In this document: positions 9,449 through 18,610 of the stretch, piece after piece
Position numbering within the stretch: position 1 is the first letter of the stretch
Layout: each line of letters starts with the position of its first letter
Assembly (NCBI GenBank): GCA_003427395.1
Contig: BFEA01000025.1
Coordinates: 3,463,233 to 3,483,390, forward strand
Origin: Chara braunii
Taxonomy: Eukaryota; Streptophyta; Charophyceae; Charales; Characeae
DNA length: 20,158 bases
Reading direction: 5' to 3'
Made by a program: the position numbers and the translations under genes
The notes under the pieces: generated by a model
What the model saw: the letters and a program-made list of their open reading frames with translations, nothing else
What the model was told of the DNA's origin: nothing
Database searches by the model: none

Positions 9449-10144
9449 CCTCGTGTGCTCGCAAACGAGTAAATATTCATAGGCCTTGACCTATGCTAAA
9501 CACGTGTGTGCACCGACTACAACAGTCGTGCGCAGGAAAACTGTTAATTCATACACGGTTTTTTTTTGTGAGTGTGCCGACCCATAACCTATTCTGCGTG
9601 AGACTTCAGGCATAGTTCGTGCACGAAAATGCTTAATAGGGACGTGCTTGAGAGATAAATCATAACATTTAGCTATGCTAACTCGCGCTGTCGACTTTCA
9701 TGCGCTGAGCATTCACGCCCTTCCCATCGTAGCACTCTGTCTAAGGGACAGAGGTGCTGCAAGGGTTGAACGACTCTTCCTTCAACCGTGTTATATCGTG
9801 AAGGATACCCCTTTTATGATACGTCATTTCAAACACTTGAGTGTTATGCACAACGTGGAAGTCCGCAAAGGGTCGAACTATTGTGGGTAACGAGTGAAGC
9901 GTCATCACGACAGTCGACTTCCTGAATTCGCATAACTGAATGTTATGATTCCTCTCGCACGCACGTCCCTCTTAAGCATTTTCGTGCACGAATTATGCCT
10001 GAAGTCTCCCGTAGAATAGGTTATAGGTCGACACACTCGCAAAAAGGACCGCATGCGAATTAATTATTTTTCTTCGCACGACTGTTGTAGTCGGCATGTA
10101 CACATGCTTAGCATGACCAAGGCCTATGAATATTTACACGAGGC
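9449..10144. mobile_element. Large inverted-repeat (foldback/TIR) element, about 700 bp
   Basis: The left arm (about 9449-9696) and right arm (about 9913-10144) are reverse complements over some 235 bp with moderate divergence. Shared blocks in order include CCTCGTG, TAAATATTCATAGGCC, CCGACTACAACAGTCGTGCG, GAGTGTG, ATAACCTATTCT, GAGACTTCAGGCATA and GTCGAC. Both arms carry the perfect 12-bp palindrome TTCGTGCACGAA (9616-9627 and 9981-9992). The left arm has about 13 extra bases after CCTCGTGT. The spacer (9697-9912) has its own small hairpins, such as AGCAC-CTGTC/GACAG-GTGCT near 9731-9757. No transposase frame lies inside, so it is non-autonomous. No confident target duplication was found. 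Confidence 0.72.
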
Positions 10145-10410
10145 CCTTGTCCAGGATATTCCATGTTCCAAGTTCAATGTTGGTACTGGATTTGAAATTC
10201 ATGCAATACCCACGACAACACACGTGCTTATTTTTTTGCTATTTGAATTAATTGCTCGGGCCTTGGTACCGAACCTGAAATTCGAAGCTCTTTTTTGCTG
10301 AGCTAGAACATGGAATATCCTGGATAAGGGCCTCAAATTTTACATTCAGTACCAACGTCCGAGCAACTAATAGCAAAAACATAAGCACGCTCATTGTCGT
10401 CGGTACTGCA
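10142..10410. repeat. Interleaved inverted repeats (order A-B-A'-B')
   Basis: Block A (10142-10168, GGCCCTTGTCCAGGATATTC at the start) is the reverse complement of 10306-10332, with one mismatch. Block B (about 10208-10273, containing GTGCTTAT, TTTTGCTA, TTGCTCGG and TTGGTAC) is the diverged reverse complement of about 10345-10405. The second member of A lies between the two B blocks, so the pairs cross rather than nest. A linker (TTGGTAC followed by TGAAATTC) occurs directly at about 10183 and 10264 and inverted at about 10335-10355. The unit starts where the 9449-10144 element ends, sharing AGGCCC. Confidence 0.68.
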
Positions 10411-10832
10411 CGAATTATGCTCACGCACGTTCACTTAAATGTAATGACTACGTGAAATAAAGTGGTTTAATCACTTAAAAAAAAATAAGTTGTATGACAT
10501 TTGGTGATCACTGTCATAAAAATATTGTAGTTTGTCCATCAACATTAAAGCAACACTCAGACAATCACAAAAACTTATTTCATTCTTCCATGCATAACTG
10601 CGGTCACACAAAATTTGAGCAACAACATCGCACACACTAAGGGAGCCAACTTTACCGTTCTTTCCGACTCATACCTTGCCTTATGCACACAAAACCCAAC
10701 CATTTTCCACCATCCCACAACAAAACTAATCAGTTTTTAAACATGGTCATTAGGAAAAAAGTCTGGATAAAAATCACATAGGGGCTAAGGCCTTAGGTTG
10801 AGATGCAAAAGTATGTAAAGTTGTGTCGTAAA
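10411..10832. other. Gene-free stretch
   Basis: No gene or convincing element. One small hairpin, AAGTG/CACTT, near 10460-10476 precedes an A-run. Confidence 0.45.
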
Positions 10833-10886
10833 CCGACCTGTTATCAATAGATAACAAAAGAGTGACACTTTGTAGCACCAGGTCGG
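10833..10886. repeat. Three-way-junction-like inverted repeat
   Basis: CCGACCTG (10833-10840) pairs perfectly with CAGGTCGG (10879-10886). Between them lie GTTATC/GATAAC with a four-base loop and a weaker GTG/CAC pair. It has no A or B box and no CCA-type end, so it is not a tRNA. It may be a small element end or chance. Confidence 0.4.
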
Positions 10887-11055
10887 ACAAATTGGTTCTT
10901 CAAGCGAATGTGTAGACCTGCATCATTGTACAGGGAAAAAACATCAATGTTGAGTTTTAACACAAATGGAGAACATGCTCCATATTTTAACCTAACGCCT
11001 TCACTAACTTATTTCTCACCTTCCTCTAATCTATACCTGAGATTGTTGAAAATTT

Positions 11056-11091
11056 TTGACAGCATCTCCCCCCTAGGGGGTGGATTGTCAA
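11056..11091. repeat. GC palindrome with flanking arms
   Basis: CCCCCTAGGGGG (11069-11080) is a perfect 12-bp palindrome in an AT-rich setting. Outside it, TTGACA (11056-11061) pairs with TGTCAA (11086-11091). The centre resembles the C-run/CCTAGGGG core of the array that begins 590 bp downstream. Confidence 0.55.
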
Positions 11092-11133
11092 TTTTTCTCT
11101 AGCAAAAAATCATCAAACTCTTTAAATTTCAGA

Positions 11134-11258
11134 AAAATTTAGCAACGCTTCTCGTAAGAAAAATGTTTTTCCATTTTTTTTCTGAACCTGAAAAAAACTA
11201 TATATTTTTTTAATTTATAAAAATTTAAGTAGCGCTTCTTGTAAAAAAGACGTTTGTC
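11134..11258 (+). repeat. Two-copy direct repeat, offset about 87 bp
   Basis: 11134-11171 and 11220-11258 share AAAATTTA, CGCTTCT, GTAA, AAA, GTTT and TC in order, with roughly 80 percent of positions equal. It lies in an AT-rich setting without a coding frame. Confidence 0.55.
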
Positions 11259-11668
11259 AAGATTTATACAAAGTTGAAAATATGAAAGCAAAGTACAATT
11301 ATACTTGAAACTAACTTCTGATACTTACCTGATAGTTAGAACTAAGGACAGTCTACACGAACCTTCTTTGAATATGGTATAATGAGTTAACTCTAGTTTT
11401 AAACCCTCAGTAAGATCGGTTTTATCTTATACCAAACTTCCCTCTCATCATTTAATTTACTTTGCCTACGACTCCAACACTCTGCGAGCTTCTAAGTGAC
11501 TAAGCTATCGAGAAAGACGCCACAAGAGATAACCCATAAAAAAAATAAAATAAAAATAAAAATAAAAAAAATCTCTCACCAAACCCTCAAGTTGTTTATC
11601 AAACACATAGTTCATTTGTCTTTCGGTTAGATTAAACCCGTATATCCCTTTCTTACATATGACATAGA
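11259..11668. other. Gene-free stretch before the hairpin array
   Basis: AT-rich sequence with an AAAAT-type simple tract at about 11539-11572. No promoter element that I can defend was seen in front of the array. Confidence 0.4.
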
Positions 11669-12727
11669 GTTAAACCGCCCCATCCTAGGGGTACGTTCAA
11701 CCTGCCTTAATCATAATAAGGTATACAATTAAACTGCTTCATCTTAGAGGTACGTCGAACCCATTTAAACGATGTACATAAAGTGTACGACTAAGTCGCC
11801 CTATCCTATGGGTATTCTTAGTCAGTTTGAACAATTGAGATAAGACTGATAACTAGACCGCCCCATCCTAGGGGTACGTCGAGTATTTGTCTAGAAACGA
11901 CGTAAGGCATATAAGCAGGTCACCCCATCATAGGGGTACGCATAGCCGCCTAAACAATCACTTGTGGCATAAGACTAAGCCGCCCCATCCTAGGGGTACG
12001 TTTAGCCTGCCTAGTCAGCAACTTTATGACGTGTGACTGAATCGCCCCGTCCTAAGGGTACGTCCATACTATGCAATAACAACAATATTTAACATGTAAA
12101 ATATACTAGTTCCTTCTCTTTGTTAGCAGACGATCAGACCGCCTTATCCTAGGGGTACGCCCAACCCTGCCTTGACCATATGTAAACTAAAAAATAATCA
12201 ATGTTATACTAACTCTCTGTCTTTTCATGTTATTATGGGCATTGGACTGAACCACCCCATCCTAAGGGTATTTCGAGTCTTTCCGGATTACCATAAATAT
12301 TATACTACGAATTTTTCATTTTCTGCTTTGTGTTCTATTTGGCTTATTGATTAGACCTCCCCATCTAAGGGGTACGTCTAACCTGCCAGCATAATGAATT
12401 TAAATTATATACAGTATAAAATTTTATACTCTTGTTTCGGTTAGGTTCACGACTCATGATTAGGCCGCCCTATCCTAGGGTTACGCCTAGTCATTGCCAT
12501 TTTCTCCCTCATAAGGAAAGCGACCTAGATTACCCAAAACCAAAGAAAACAAGGATTTTAGGTTTGCCAACCTAAGATCTCATCCTCCATTATTAAACCC
12601 TCAAAAGAAACATGTGATCGGACCTTCCAACCTAGGGTAGCCCCAACCTCTGAAGACCAAGCAAACAACCCATCATACAAAAAATAAACATACCGTCGAA
12701 CCGCCCCATCCTAGGGGTACGTCCAAC
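11669..12727 (+). repeat. Array of about 13 conserved-core hairpins
   Basis: The core CCGCCCCATCCTAGGGGTAC recurs, more or less altered, starting near 11675, 11734, 11796, 11858, 11920, 11980, 12042, 12139, 12252, 12356, 12465, 12623 and 12701. The first seven are 59-62 bp apart; later gaps are 78-158 bp. Inside the core, CCCC and GGGG can pair around ATCCTA. The seven bases on each side differ among copies but often pair: GACTAAG/CTTAGTC at 11796, GATTAGGC/GCCTAGTC at 12465 (one G-U), TTAGAC/GTCTAA at 12356, six of seven at 11675, 11858 and 11980. Copies at 11734 and 11920 pair less well, and 12139, 12623 and 12701 are weak. Downstream of many copies is CCTGCC. No open frame spans the array. 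It is not a CRISPR array: the context is eukaryotic, the repeats are diverged, and the linkers are related to one another. Confidence 0.85.
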
Positions 12728-13884
12728 CTTTAGTTTACGTGGTCAAACGCAAGCAAAAACCATCTTTTTATCTCTTTTTCCACCCTTTCCCCATTCATTC
12801 TCTCTGCCTTCAAACAAACATATGGTTTTTCACGCATAATCCTTTTACCTTAATTAATATTAAAATCCTGGAAACAACTTAACTGAAAATAAATAAAAAT
12901 AAAATAGCAATTTTGTCATTCGTTATGTAAAGTAGAAGGTAGTACAACTATGGGAATACGAGACCCCTTTCGAAAAGGAGGTTATAACTGAATGTTCTCT
13001 GCCTCCAGAACCCCACTTGAGCTCTGGCAGAGCTCCCGCAATAGGTGGAGGAACCCCCCCCAAGACCTTGTTGCGGTCTTGCGGGTTGCAATCCCACCTG
13101 CCACCTTCCTCTCTCGAAGAATAGACTAGAGTGATATTGAAAAAGACAGAGAAAAAAACTTTAGTCTCTCGAGACACAAGGGAAGATTCAACTCATACTC
13201 GCGGGGAGGGAGCCTTGTTACCTTCAACTCTTGAGGGTCCCGCAATGGTGGCTAATTGCAACGAAACACCTCTAATAACAACACCAATGCTGACCATTGC
13301 GGTCAACCCAAACTGACAGTAACCTACCGATAGTGATAGCCCAAGGTTACGACAAAATCTTCATTCAACGTCAATCGTTAGCCTTGTAACAACAACTTCT
13401 TTAAAACATCATTGAGATGAAGGAAGCTACAACGCCCGCTGAAGACTGTACCAACCTCGACCAAGGAACTCAACAACAATGCGTCAGTGTACAAAAGTAG
13501 ATGCACTAAAATGTGCAAATATAGTGGCAACAATCTTAATGAAGAGCATCCCCAAACGAGAGCAACGACCTTCCTATCGACCAACAACAATCTAACTGTA
13601 ACAGTCGCAATGACAACAATCTACTGAGAAAATCACCAGTAGTACCAATAACTCAAAACACAACGTTTCACCAACACCAAATAGTATACAATGCCATTAA
13701 TCCTATGACAAAATCACCAGGTCGGGGATGCCACATCAATCTCAAACTTCCAACAATATAGCAACTTCCAACTTTCATCAGCAGTGCTCTGAGTACAACA
13801 GCCCGCCAAACCGAGGAAACAACTGTTACATTGTTTCCGCCATGAGGACAATAGTGTAACCTTTCGGCTTGAAGTTCATTTACC
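12728..13884. other. Gene-free stretch
   Basis: No gene found. Small perfect hairpins occur: GAGCTC/GAGCTC (about 13019-13035), AAGACC/GGTCTT (about 13063-13081) and GGAAACAA/TTGTTTCC (13815-13838). From about 13380 the plus strand is rich in CAA/AAC trinucleotides, which produces meaningless Leu/Val-rich frames on the minus strand. Confidence 0.45.
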
Positions 13885-14478
13885 CAACTTGAAATTGCAA
13901 CAGTAACAAGTTCAAGTTGTTGTGAGAGTCGAATCGTTGCTAGTGGCTTTAGGATACTATTGCTGACTTAAGGAGGAAGGACTTTAATTTTATTGATACA
14001 AATGTTGTGTTTTCAGACAATGCTACTGTGACATTCAAAGCTCTGGTCGACGATAATAAAACAGTTGCAAAATGAGTATCAACACTCGTCCCTTATAGGT
14101 ATCAAACTTAAGAATCCACAATAGAAGTCTGTTGCTGGCAAAAACACATCCCGAACATGTCGGAGCAACCGATGGCGCAACAGTTCCACCTCCAAGTACT
14201 GTAACAACACTTAAAGTATACTCACACTAGGCGCTCATAATCGCAGAATCGCAAAACCAGTAGGTAGATCAAGTCCTTCTGAAAGAAGCCGTCGATCTAG
14301 TTGTTGATTTTGCGATTCTGCGATTTTAACGGCCTTGTGTGAGTATGCCCTTAAAAATTCACAGTAGCGCTATCTGAAAACACAACATTTGTACCAATAA
14401 AATGATAGTCCTTCCTCATTAAGTCAGCAACAGTATCATGAAGCCACTAGCAACGATTCGACTCTCACAACGACCTAA
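13885..14478. repeat. Inverted duplication with about 118-bp arms
   Basis: Arm 13917-14033 matches the reverse complement of about 14360-14477 at roughly 85-90 percent. Shared blocks include GTGAGAGTCGAATCGTTGCT, AGTGGCTT, TTGCTGACTTAA, GAGGAAGGACT and ACAAATGTTGTGTTTTCAGA. The spacer of about 325 bp holds the Harbinger-like MITE next to the right arm. A separate hairpin (CAACTTGAA 13885-13893 / TTCAAGTTG 13911-13919) sits at the outer edge of the left arm. Neither arm has a coding frame. Confidence 0.82.
14214..14350. mobile_element. PIF/Harbinger-like MITE with TTA target duplication
   Basis: A 137-bp unit is bounded by TTA on both sides (14211-14213 and 14351-14353). The terminal inverted repeats start AAGTATACTCACAC on the left and, read inward from the right, GGGCATACTCACAC. 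They continue with A/TAGGC, and then ATCGCAGAATCGCAAAA is present perfectly on both arms, followed by a looser GTAGATC/GATCTAG match. TTA duplications and GGGCA-type ends are typical of PIF/Harbinger (Tourist) elements. No transposase is encoded, so it depends on a source elsewhere. The left three bases have drifted from GGG to AAG. Confidence 0.78.
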
Positions 14479-15024
14479 TGGTGAGTAGCAACTACTGCCG
14501 AGACACACCCACTAGCATAGCAATGAGAAGCAGTGACGGATTCCAAACCAGTAGTAGCAACTGCTTGGAACCAATAACGACTGTAGCAGACTGAGAACTT
14601 TAACAAAAGTAGTGATCATGAAACCATCAATTGTTGTAGCAACCCCACAAAAACAGTAGTAGATTGTTGTTGTTGAAGACAATGACAATAGTCTTTAATC
14701 ATGCACATAACAACACTTTGCATTTTTTTTTTTTTAGACGCCCTCTTCAGTGTTAGTGGTGCTGATAAAGAAGACACCACTACCACCTGGGGAGCGACTC
14801 CATCTATTGGTGGGGAGCATCACCTACCGGAAAACGGGTTCAGCGTCTCATATACAAACTGAATTCAGAGCATATCAGAACAAAGATTGTGGAGGATTCC
14901 TGCAGCATTGATTACTCTGGAATCCAGACGATTGACTGGGCAAAATATTGGGGAGAGGGGCGAACCTGTTCACCCTGGAACCGGCGTTAGTTGCCTGCTG
15001 TTACATGCTAGTTCCTCCATCTCC
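14479..15024. other. Gene-free stretch
   Basis: The CAA/GTAG-rich texture continues to about 14720. TAGTGGTG/CACCACTA (about 14754-14783) forms a hairpin. A 68-codon frame from 14887 has no domain. Confidence 0.4.
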
Positions 15025-15086
15025 CCGCCATTGATTCCTATGAAATCCAAAGAACCTGCCATTGATTCCTATGAAATCCAGAGAAT
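15025..15086 (+). repeat. 31-bp tandem duplication
   Basis: Two adjacent copies of GCCATTGATTCCTATGAAAT followed by CCAAAGAA or CCAGAGAA start near 15027 and 15058. They are nearly identical, so the duplication is recent compared with the other repeats here. Confidence 0.9.
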
Positions 15087-15200
15087 TATTTGAGCAAAAT
15101 ACATCATCCTTTTTTTTTAAGAGTGTAAATTATTGGAATAACTCTTGGTGGGGACCACAAACGGTTAACGGGTAGCTGAAAATTCACGAATGAAAATTTT

Positions 15201-15512
15201 GAAGTGAGAGTTTTTGGCAGTATGAAAATCCCGAATGTTCCTGAAGTGGTGAAAGGTCCGAAGACCCTGAAAACCACCTGTTAAGACAGGCTGCATCCTG
15301 AAGTGGTGAAGTGAGAGTTTTGAGCAGTCTGAAAATCCTGAATGGTCCTGAAGTGGTGAAAGGTCCGAAGACCCGGAAAACCACCTGTTTAGGCAGGCTG
15401 CATTTTGAAGTGGTGAAGGGTGCCCTGAAGTGGTGAAAGGTCCGAAGACCCTGAAACTACTTGTTCAGGCAGGCTGCATCCTGAAGTGGTGAAGGGTGTC
15501 TTGAAGTGGTGA
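15201..15512 (+). repeat. 107-bp tandem repeat, about 2.7 copies
   Basis: Units begin at 15201, 15308 and 15415, each with GAAGTGAGAG (the third is altered), GGTCCGAAGACCC and CAGGCTGCAT. The third copy lacks about 32 bp of the first part. A nested word, CCTGAAGTGGTGAA, occurs twice per unit and about seven times in all, which shows an older short-period duplication inside the longer one. A last partial copy ends near 15512. No frame stays open in phase with the repeat. Confidence 0.9.
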
Positions 15513-15768
15513 TGAAAAATACGACTGTTGTTAACCATCTCTCGTGGGGACCTATTGCTAAGCTACTCAAATAACAATTACCACAAAGGTCCTTCGAATG
15601 CTCAGAACCAATGGACTCCCTGACAAAACACTCTAACATTCACTAACACTGTCTAATTCTGTGTCGAACTCTTCAAGGCGTAGCACCTCCTCACCCTGAG
15701 CCTGACCCCAGATACATTATTGCACACTAGTTCCTTCCCCCCCCTGGTCCCATTTCTTGACTGAGAGT

Positions 15769-16011
15769 CTAAGCCACCCCCCTTTTCCACTGTTGACCAA
15801 ACCATTGTCTCTCTACTATGGTTGTGGCTACCAACGGGAACATGTATGAGAAATCCTCGGGGTTTTTCATTGGGGTGCTTGGGTCAACTTGCAGCCAATC
15901 GTGAAATCTGAGTTTGTAGTCCTTCACAAAGTCGCTGCCTCCCACCTTATCTCCTTTTTCCTAGGCCAATCTATCAGAGTCATCCTGCCCCCCTTTTCCC
16001 CTCCCAGCCAT
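15769..16011 (-). pseudogene. Short coding remnant of unknown family (ATG to stop, one internal TAG)
   Basis: On the minus strand, ATG at 16011-16009 starts M-A-G-R-G-K-G-G-Q-D-D-S-D-R-L-A. TAG follows (15963-15961), and the same frame then runs 63 codons to TAG at 15771-15769. The second part reads like real protein: G-S-D-F-V-K-D-Y-K-L-R-F-H-D-W-L, then P-E-D-F-S-Y-M-F-P-L-V-A and V-E-R-Q-W-F. It has balanced composition and no low complexity. A small N-terminal basic/Gly patch followed by a helical segment would fit a retroelement Gag or LINE ORF1 start, but I cannot name the family and a captured host exon is possible. It lies about 230 bp downstream of the LINE remnant on the same strand, where a LINE 3' UTR would be, so it is probably a separate unit. 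Confidence 0.45.
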
Positions 16012-16244
16012 TTTATGCAGAAGGTGTGAATTTCGTTGATGATGTCTGATTTTTGTGTGAGAATTACCATTTTATCATGAATTCGTTGTCATTGTGCTCT
16101 TATTTTTGTAGTCGCCACTTTCTCTTCCTTCATTCTGGACCCTTTTTGGTCAAAAATGCACCTCCTTGTCCACAAGGTCCACATCATCGTCTTTCTAGAT
16201 ATGGTAAAGAGGTTACTGGCGACGCCGGATGCGTTTGACCTGCT

Positions 16245-17042
16245 TCATGGTCGCAGCAGAAGAGCTTCCAATTTCCATGGCCACTCCTCATTCGTGCCCA
16301 ATTGAGACCAAATGCGATCCCACCAACGCAACAACAGGGTAGCATCCGGACATTGGAGAAAAATGTGTTCAATTGTCTCACATATTTTTCGGGCCGGGAA
16401 CCCTGCATTACAACACTTACACCACGGGAGTGTGATCCCCCTTTGCTCCAGATCCGTCCTGTCTATAATCCAATTATTGGTGGGGAGGCATCTGTGGCAG
16501 ATTTGCCACTGTAGGGAGGCAAACTTTGCTGGTTTCTCTTTCACCCCTCTGCAACTTTCTAACTTGATCCCTATGCAGGCTAATGTGTTTCTACCATCGT
16601 TCTTCTATCCCTGCCCAAATGTCGACCCGGGGTTTGATCATCCTATAAGTGGCTTTTACAGACAACTCAGAGAGGTGCATGGCTTGTCCATTCCGTCCCC
16701 TAACCCATTGCCATTCTAGAGGTCCAGGGCTAAAGCGGACAGGGGGACTTCTGGTAGAAATGCCCGCAATTGAGTCCTCCCTTCCTTATGGCTCTGTAGG
16801 ACCCGGATCCGGTAGAGGTTGGTCCTCTCATGCCATTGGATCGAGTTTGGATGGTAGCGAACTACGGTATCATCCCCTCTTCTTTTGAAAAGGTTGACCA
16901 TGACCCCTTCCGCTCTGGCCTCAACTACCGTGCCAATTTGCAGGGGGAAGTTTACTACCCTTATTGCTACCCAGTCCTGCTCTTGTAGCATCGGACCCTT
17001 TCTTAAGGTCACCACCCAGACAAGGGGCATCGAAAATGTCAA
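16245..17042 (-). pseudogene. LINE (non-LTR retrotransposon) C-terminus with zinc-binding domain, frameshifted
   Basis: The minus-strand frame 16544-16245 has the hallmarks of the zf-RVT domain that ends plant LINE ORF2 proteins: L-Q-W-Q-I-C-H-R-C-L-P-T-N near the start, W-C-K-C-C (C-x2-C), then E-T-I-E-H-I-F-L-Q-C (H-x4-C). Upstream in another frame (about 16719-16560) come L-E-W-Q-W-V-R-G and L-S-V-K-A-T-Y-R-M-I, the usual segment before it, interrupted by TAG. Further upstream, the frame 17042-16716 reads in yet another phase and ends where that segment begins. At least two frameshifts and one stop make it dead. The endonuclease and reverse transcriptase parts are not seen, so it is a 5'-truncated copy, common for LINEs. 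No A-tail was recognised at the left end. Confidence 0.78.
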
Positions 17043-18610
17043 CTAGTCCAGGGCGTTTGCCAGCCTGTCGTGAGTAACAACGACTCCCCACACCAGTTTC
17101 CCCGTTGAAAAATAACAATGCAACTTTTGAGTAACAATGACATTTTACTCCTTGTACATGACTCGCAGTCAACGAGAGGTAAGTTTACTTTCCTGCCTAT
17201 TTTTTCTGTCTCGATCTCCTTCACTCGCCTTACTCCCTCTCTCATATGAATATGCCTGAACGTTAACACGACTAGGATGTTCAATGAGTTGAAGGCCATT
17301 GGCCCTACAATATACAACAACAGCAGAGGGCACAACTAACAGGAGTAAAAGGTGGCGACCAGCATAGCAATAGAAATGACCACTTCGACTACTAAGAACA
17401 CCATGGTAAAGTCGAAAGACGTGAACACTGCGATTGGAATTGCATAAAAAAAAAAAAAAACGGCCTCTCGAAGTACCATGAGCAACACAATCACGACGAT
17501 CAAGTACGCTGTGATCAGGCTGGCGACCACACAGACGAGTACCACCGGGATCGCTGCACTCCGCAATGAATATACCATATAAGAATTGATTTTTCTTTAT
17601 CACATGGGAAGATGCATTGCCAATCTCTCATATTACTATGTTTGTCTTTGATATGCCCTACCATATTTTCAGTAGAGGTCTCGCATGCTTTACAAATGGA
17701 AATTGTTCCTCTCCCGTTTATTATTTTTTGTCACTCTCTCCTTAGTGGCTGAAAATCTCAACCGGGTTTATTCAAATTTCGTAATAATAACGTGTGTTGT
17801 TGACAAAGGTGGCCACATCGAGAACGCGACTCACTAAATGAAGGTGATCATGAAGAATGATGTCGGGATAATGACCAACAAAACAAGGTGAGCAACACCA
17901 TTATCTTGATTTCAGCATGCAATACCACGGTCTTGACAAAGAGCACGAACAACAGCAACATCGTCGATCAGCAGAACCACCATGGAACGACGAGCAACTA
18001 TTGATCCCCCACAACTCACTCTAGTATGAAGAGTGAATCTTCCACTAAAATATGGGAAGATACACCACTGTCCACGAACTTTATCTACTACCTTGGCTCT
18101 GCCCTCGTAGCCCTCACACCATGCACCTCCTCTTCTCTCATCGTCCCCCTTTCCCTCTTTCTCTCTTCTCTAGCATGGGTACATAAGGAGCACACCAGGG
18201 CGTTATTGACAATGACCTTCTATGCTGGGGTCGATATGACACGCACCATGAGATTTGAAGATCATGACCGCAAGCAGCCGCGAATTAGAATAGCAGTACA
18301 ATGAATGGGAACATTACCACGAACAACAGTTTGGTTACAATGACCTTGACGAACTTTAAAATGAAGACGACCTCCGGTACGAAGATGAGGACAATGACCG
18401 TTATCAAGATCTTAGGGACGAGCCGTATCAGCAACAAGACAAAGTTGGCGAGCTTGGTGAGCATGACGAAAAAAATATCGGGGTCACAACGAGTGTGACG
18501 ATCACGATGCAAAAGTACCAAGATCAAGGCGTCGCGACCCACATGCTCGGATTACCACCTTCAAAATGTGAAAAATAAGCATAAATCTTATTCTAGAACA
18601 TGAGAAGATA
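17043..18610. other. Gene-free tract with A/C/G-rich, T-poor texture
   Basis: 17330-17560, 17820-18000 and 18240-18550 are dominated on the plus strand by ACGA, ACCA, CAAGA and GACAA words. The minus strand therefore shows hydrophobic Val/Leu/Ile frames up to 144 codons that I regard as artefacts. Each block is followed by a related motif: CATGGGAAGATGCAT (17603-17617), TATGGGAAGATACAC (18051-18065) and CATGAGAAGATACAT (18599-18613), preceded by a GAAT/AATCTT-like word. The tract may be a degenerate long-period repeat. Confidence 0.4.

Noticed and set aside
10833-10886. A tRNA or other cloverleaf RNA at the three-way inverted repeat
   Set aside because: No T-loop or D-loop consensus, only one strong outer stem and one short inner stem, and no promoter boxes.
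11669-12727. Reading the hairpin array as a CRISPR locus
   Set aside because: The setting is eukaryotic, repeats differ from copy to copy, spacing becomes irregular after the seventh copy, linkers are related to each other, and no cas-like gene is near.
17169-17603. Longest open frame (minus, 144 codons) and an overlapping 80-codon hydrophobic frame
   Set aside because: Both arise from T-poor skewed DNA. The frames overlap in different phases, contain homopolymer-derived Phe runs and have no recognisable domain or signal.
18285-18542. Minus-strand frame looking like a multi-pass membrane protein
   Set aside because: The Val/Leu/Ile richness is the complement of ACGA/CAAG-type low-complexity DNA. 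No loops, charges or start context suggest a true membrane protein.
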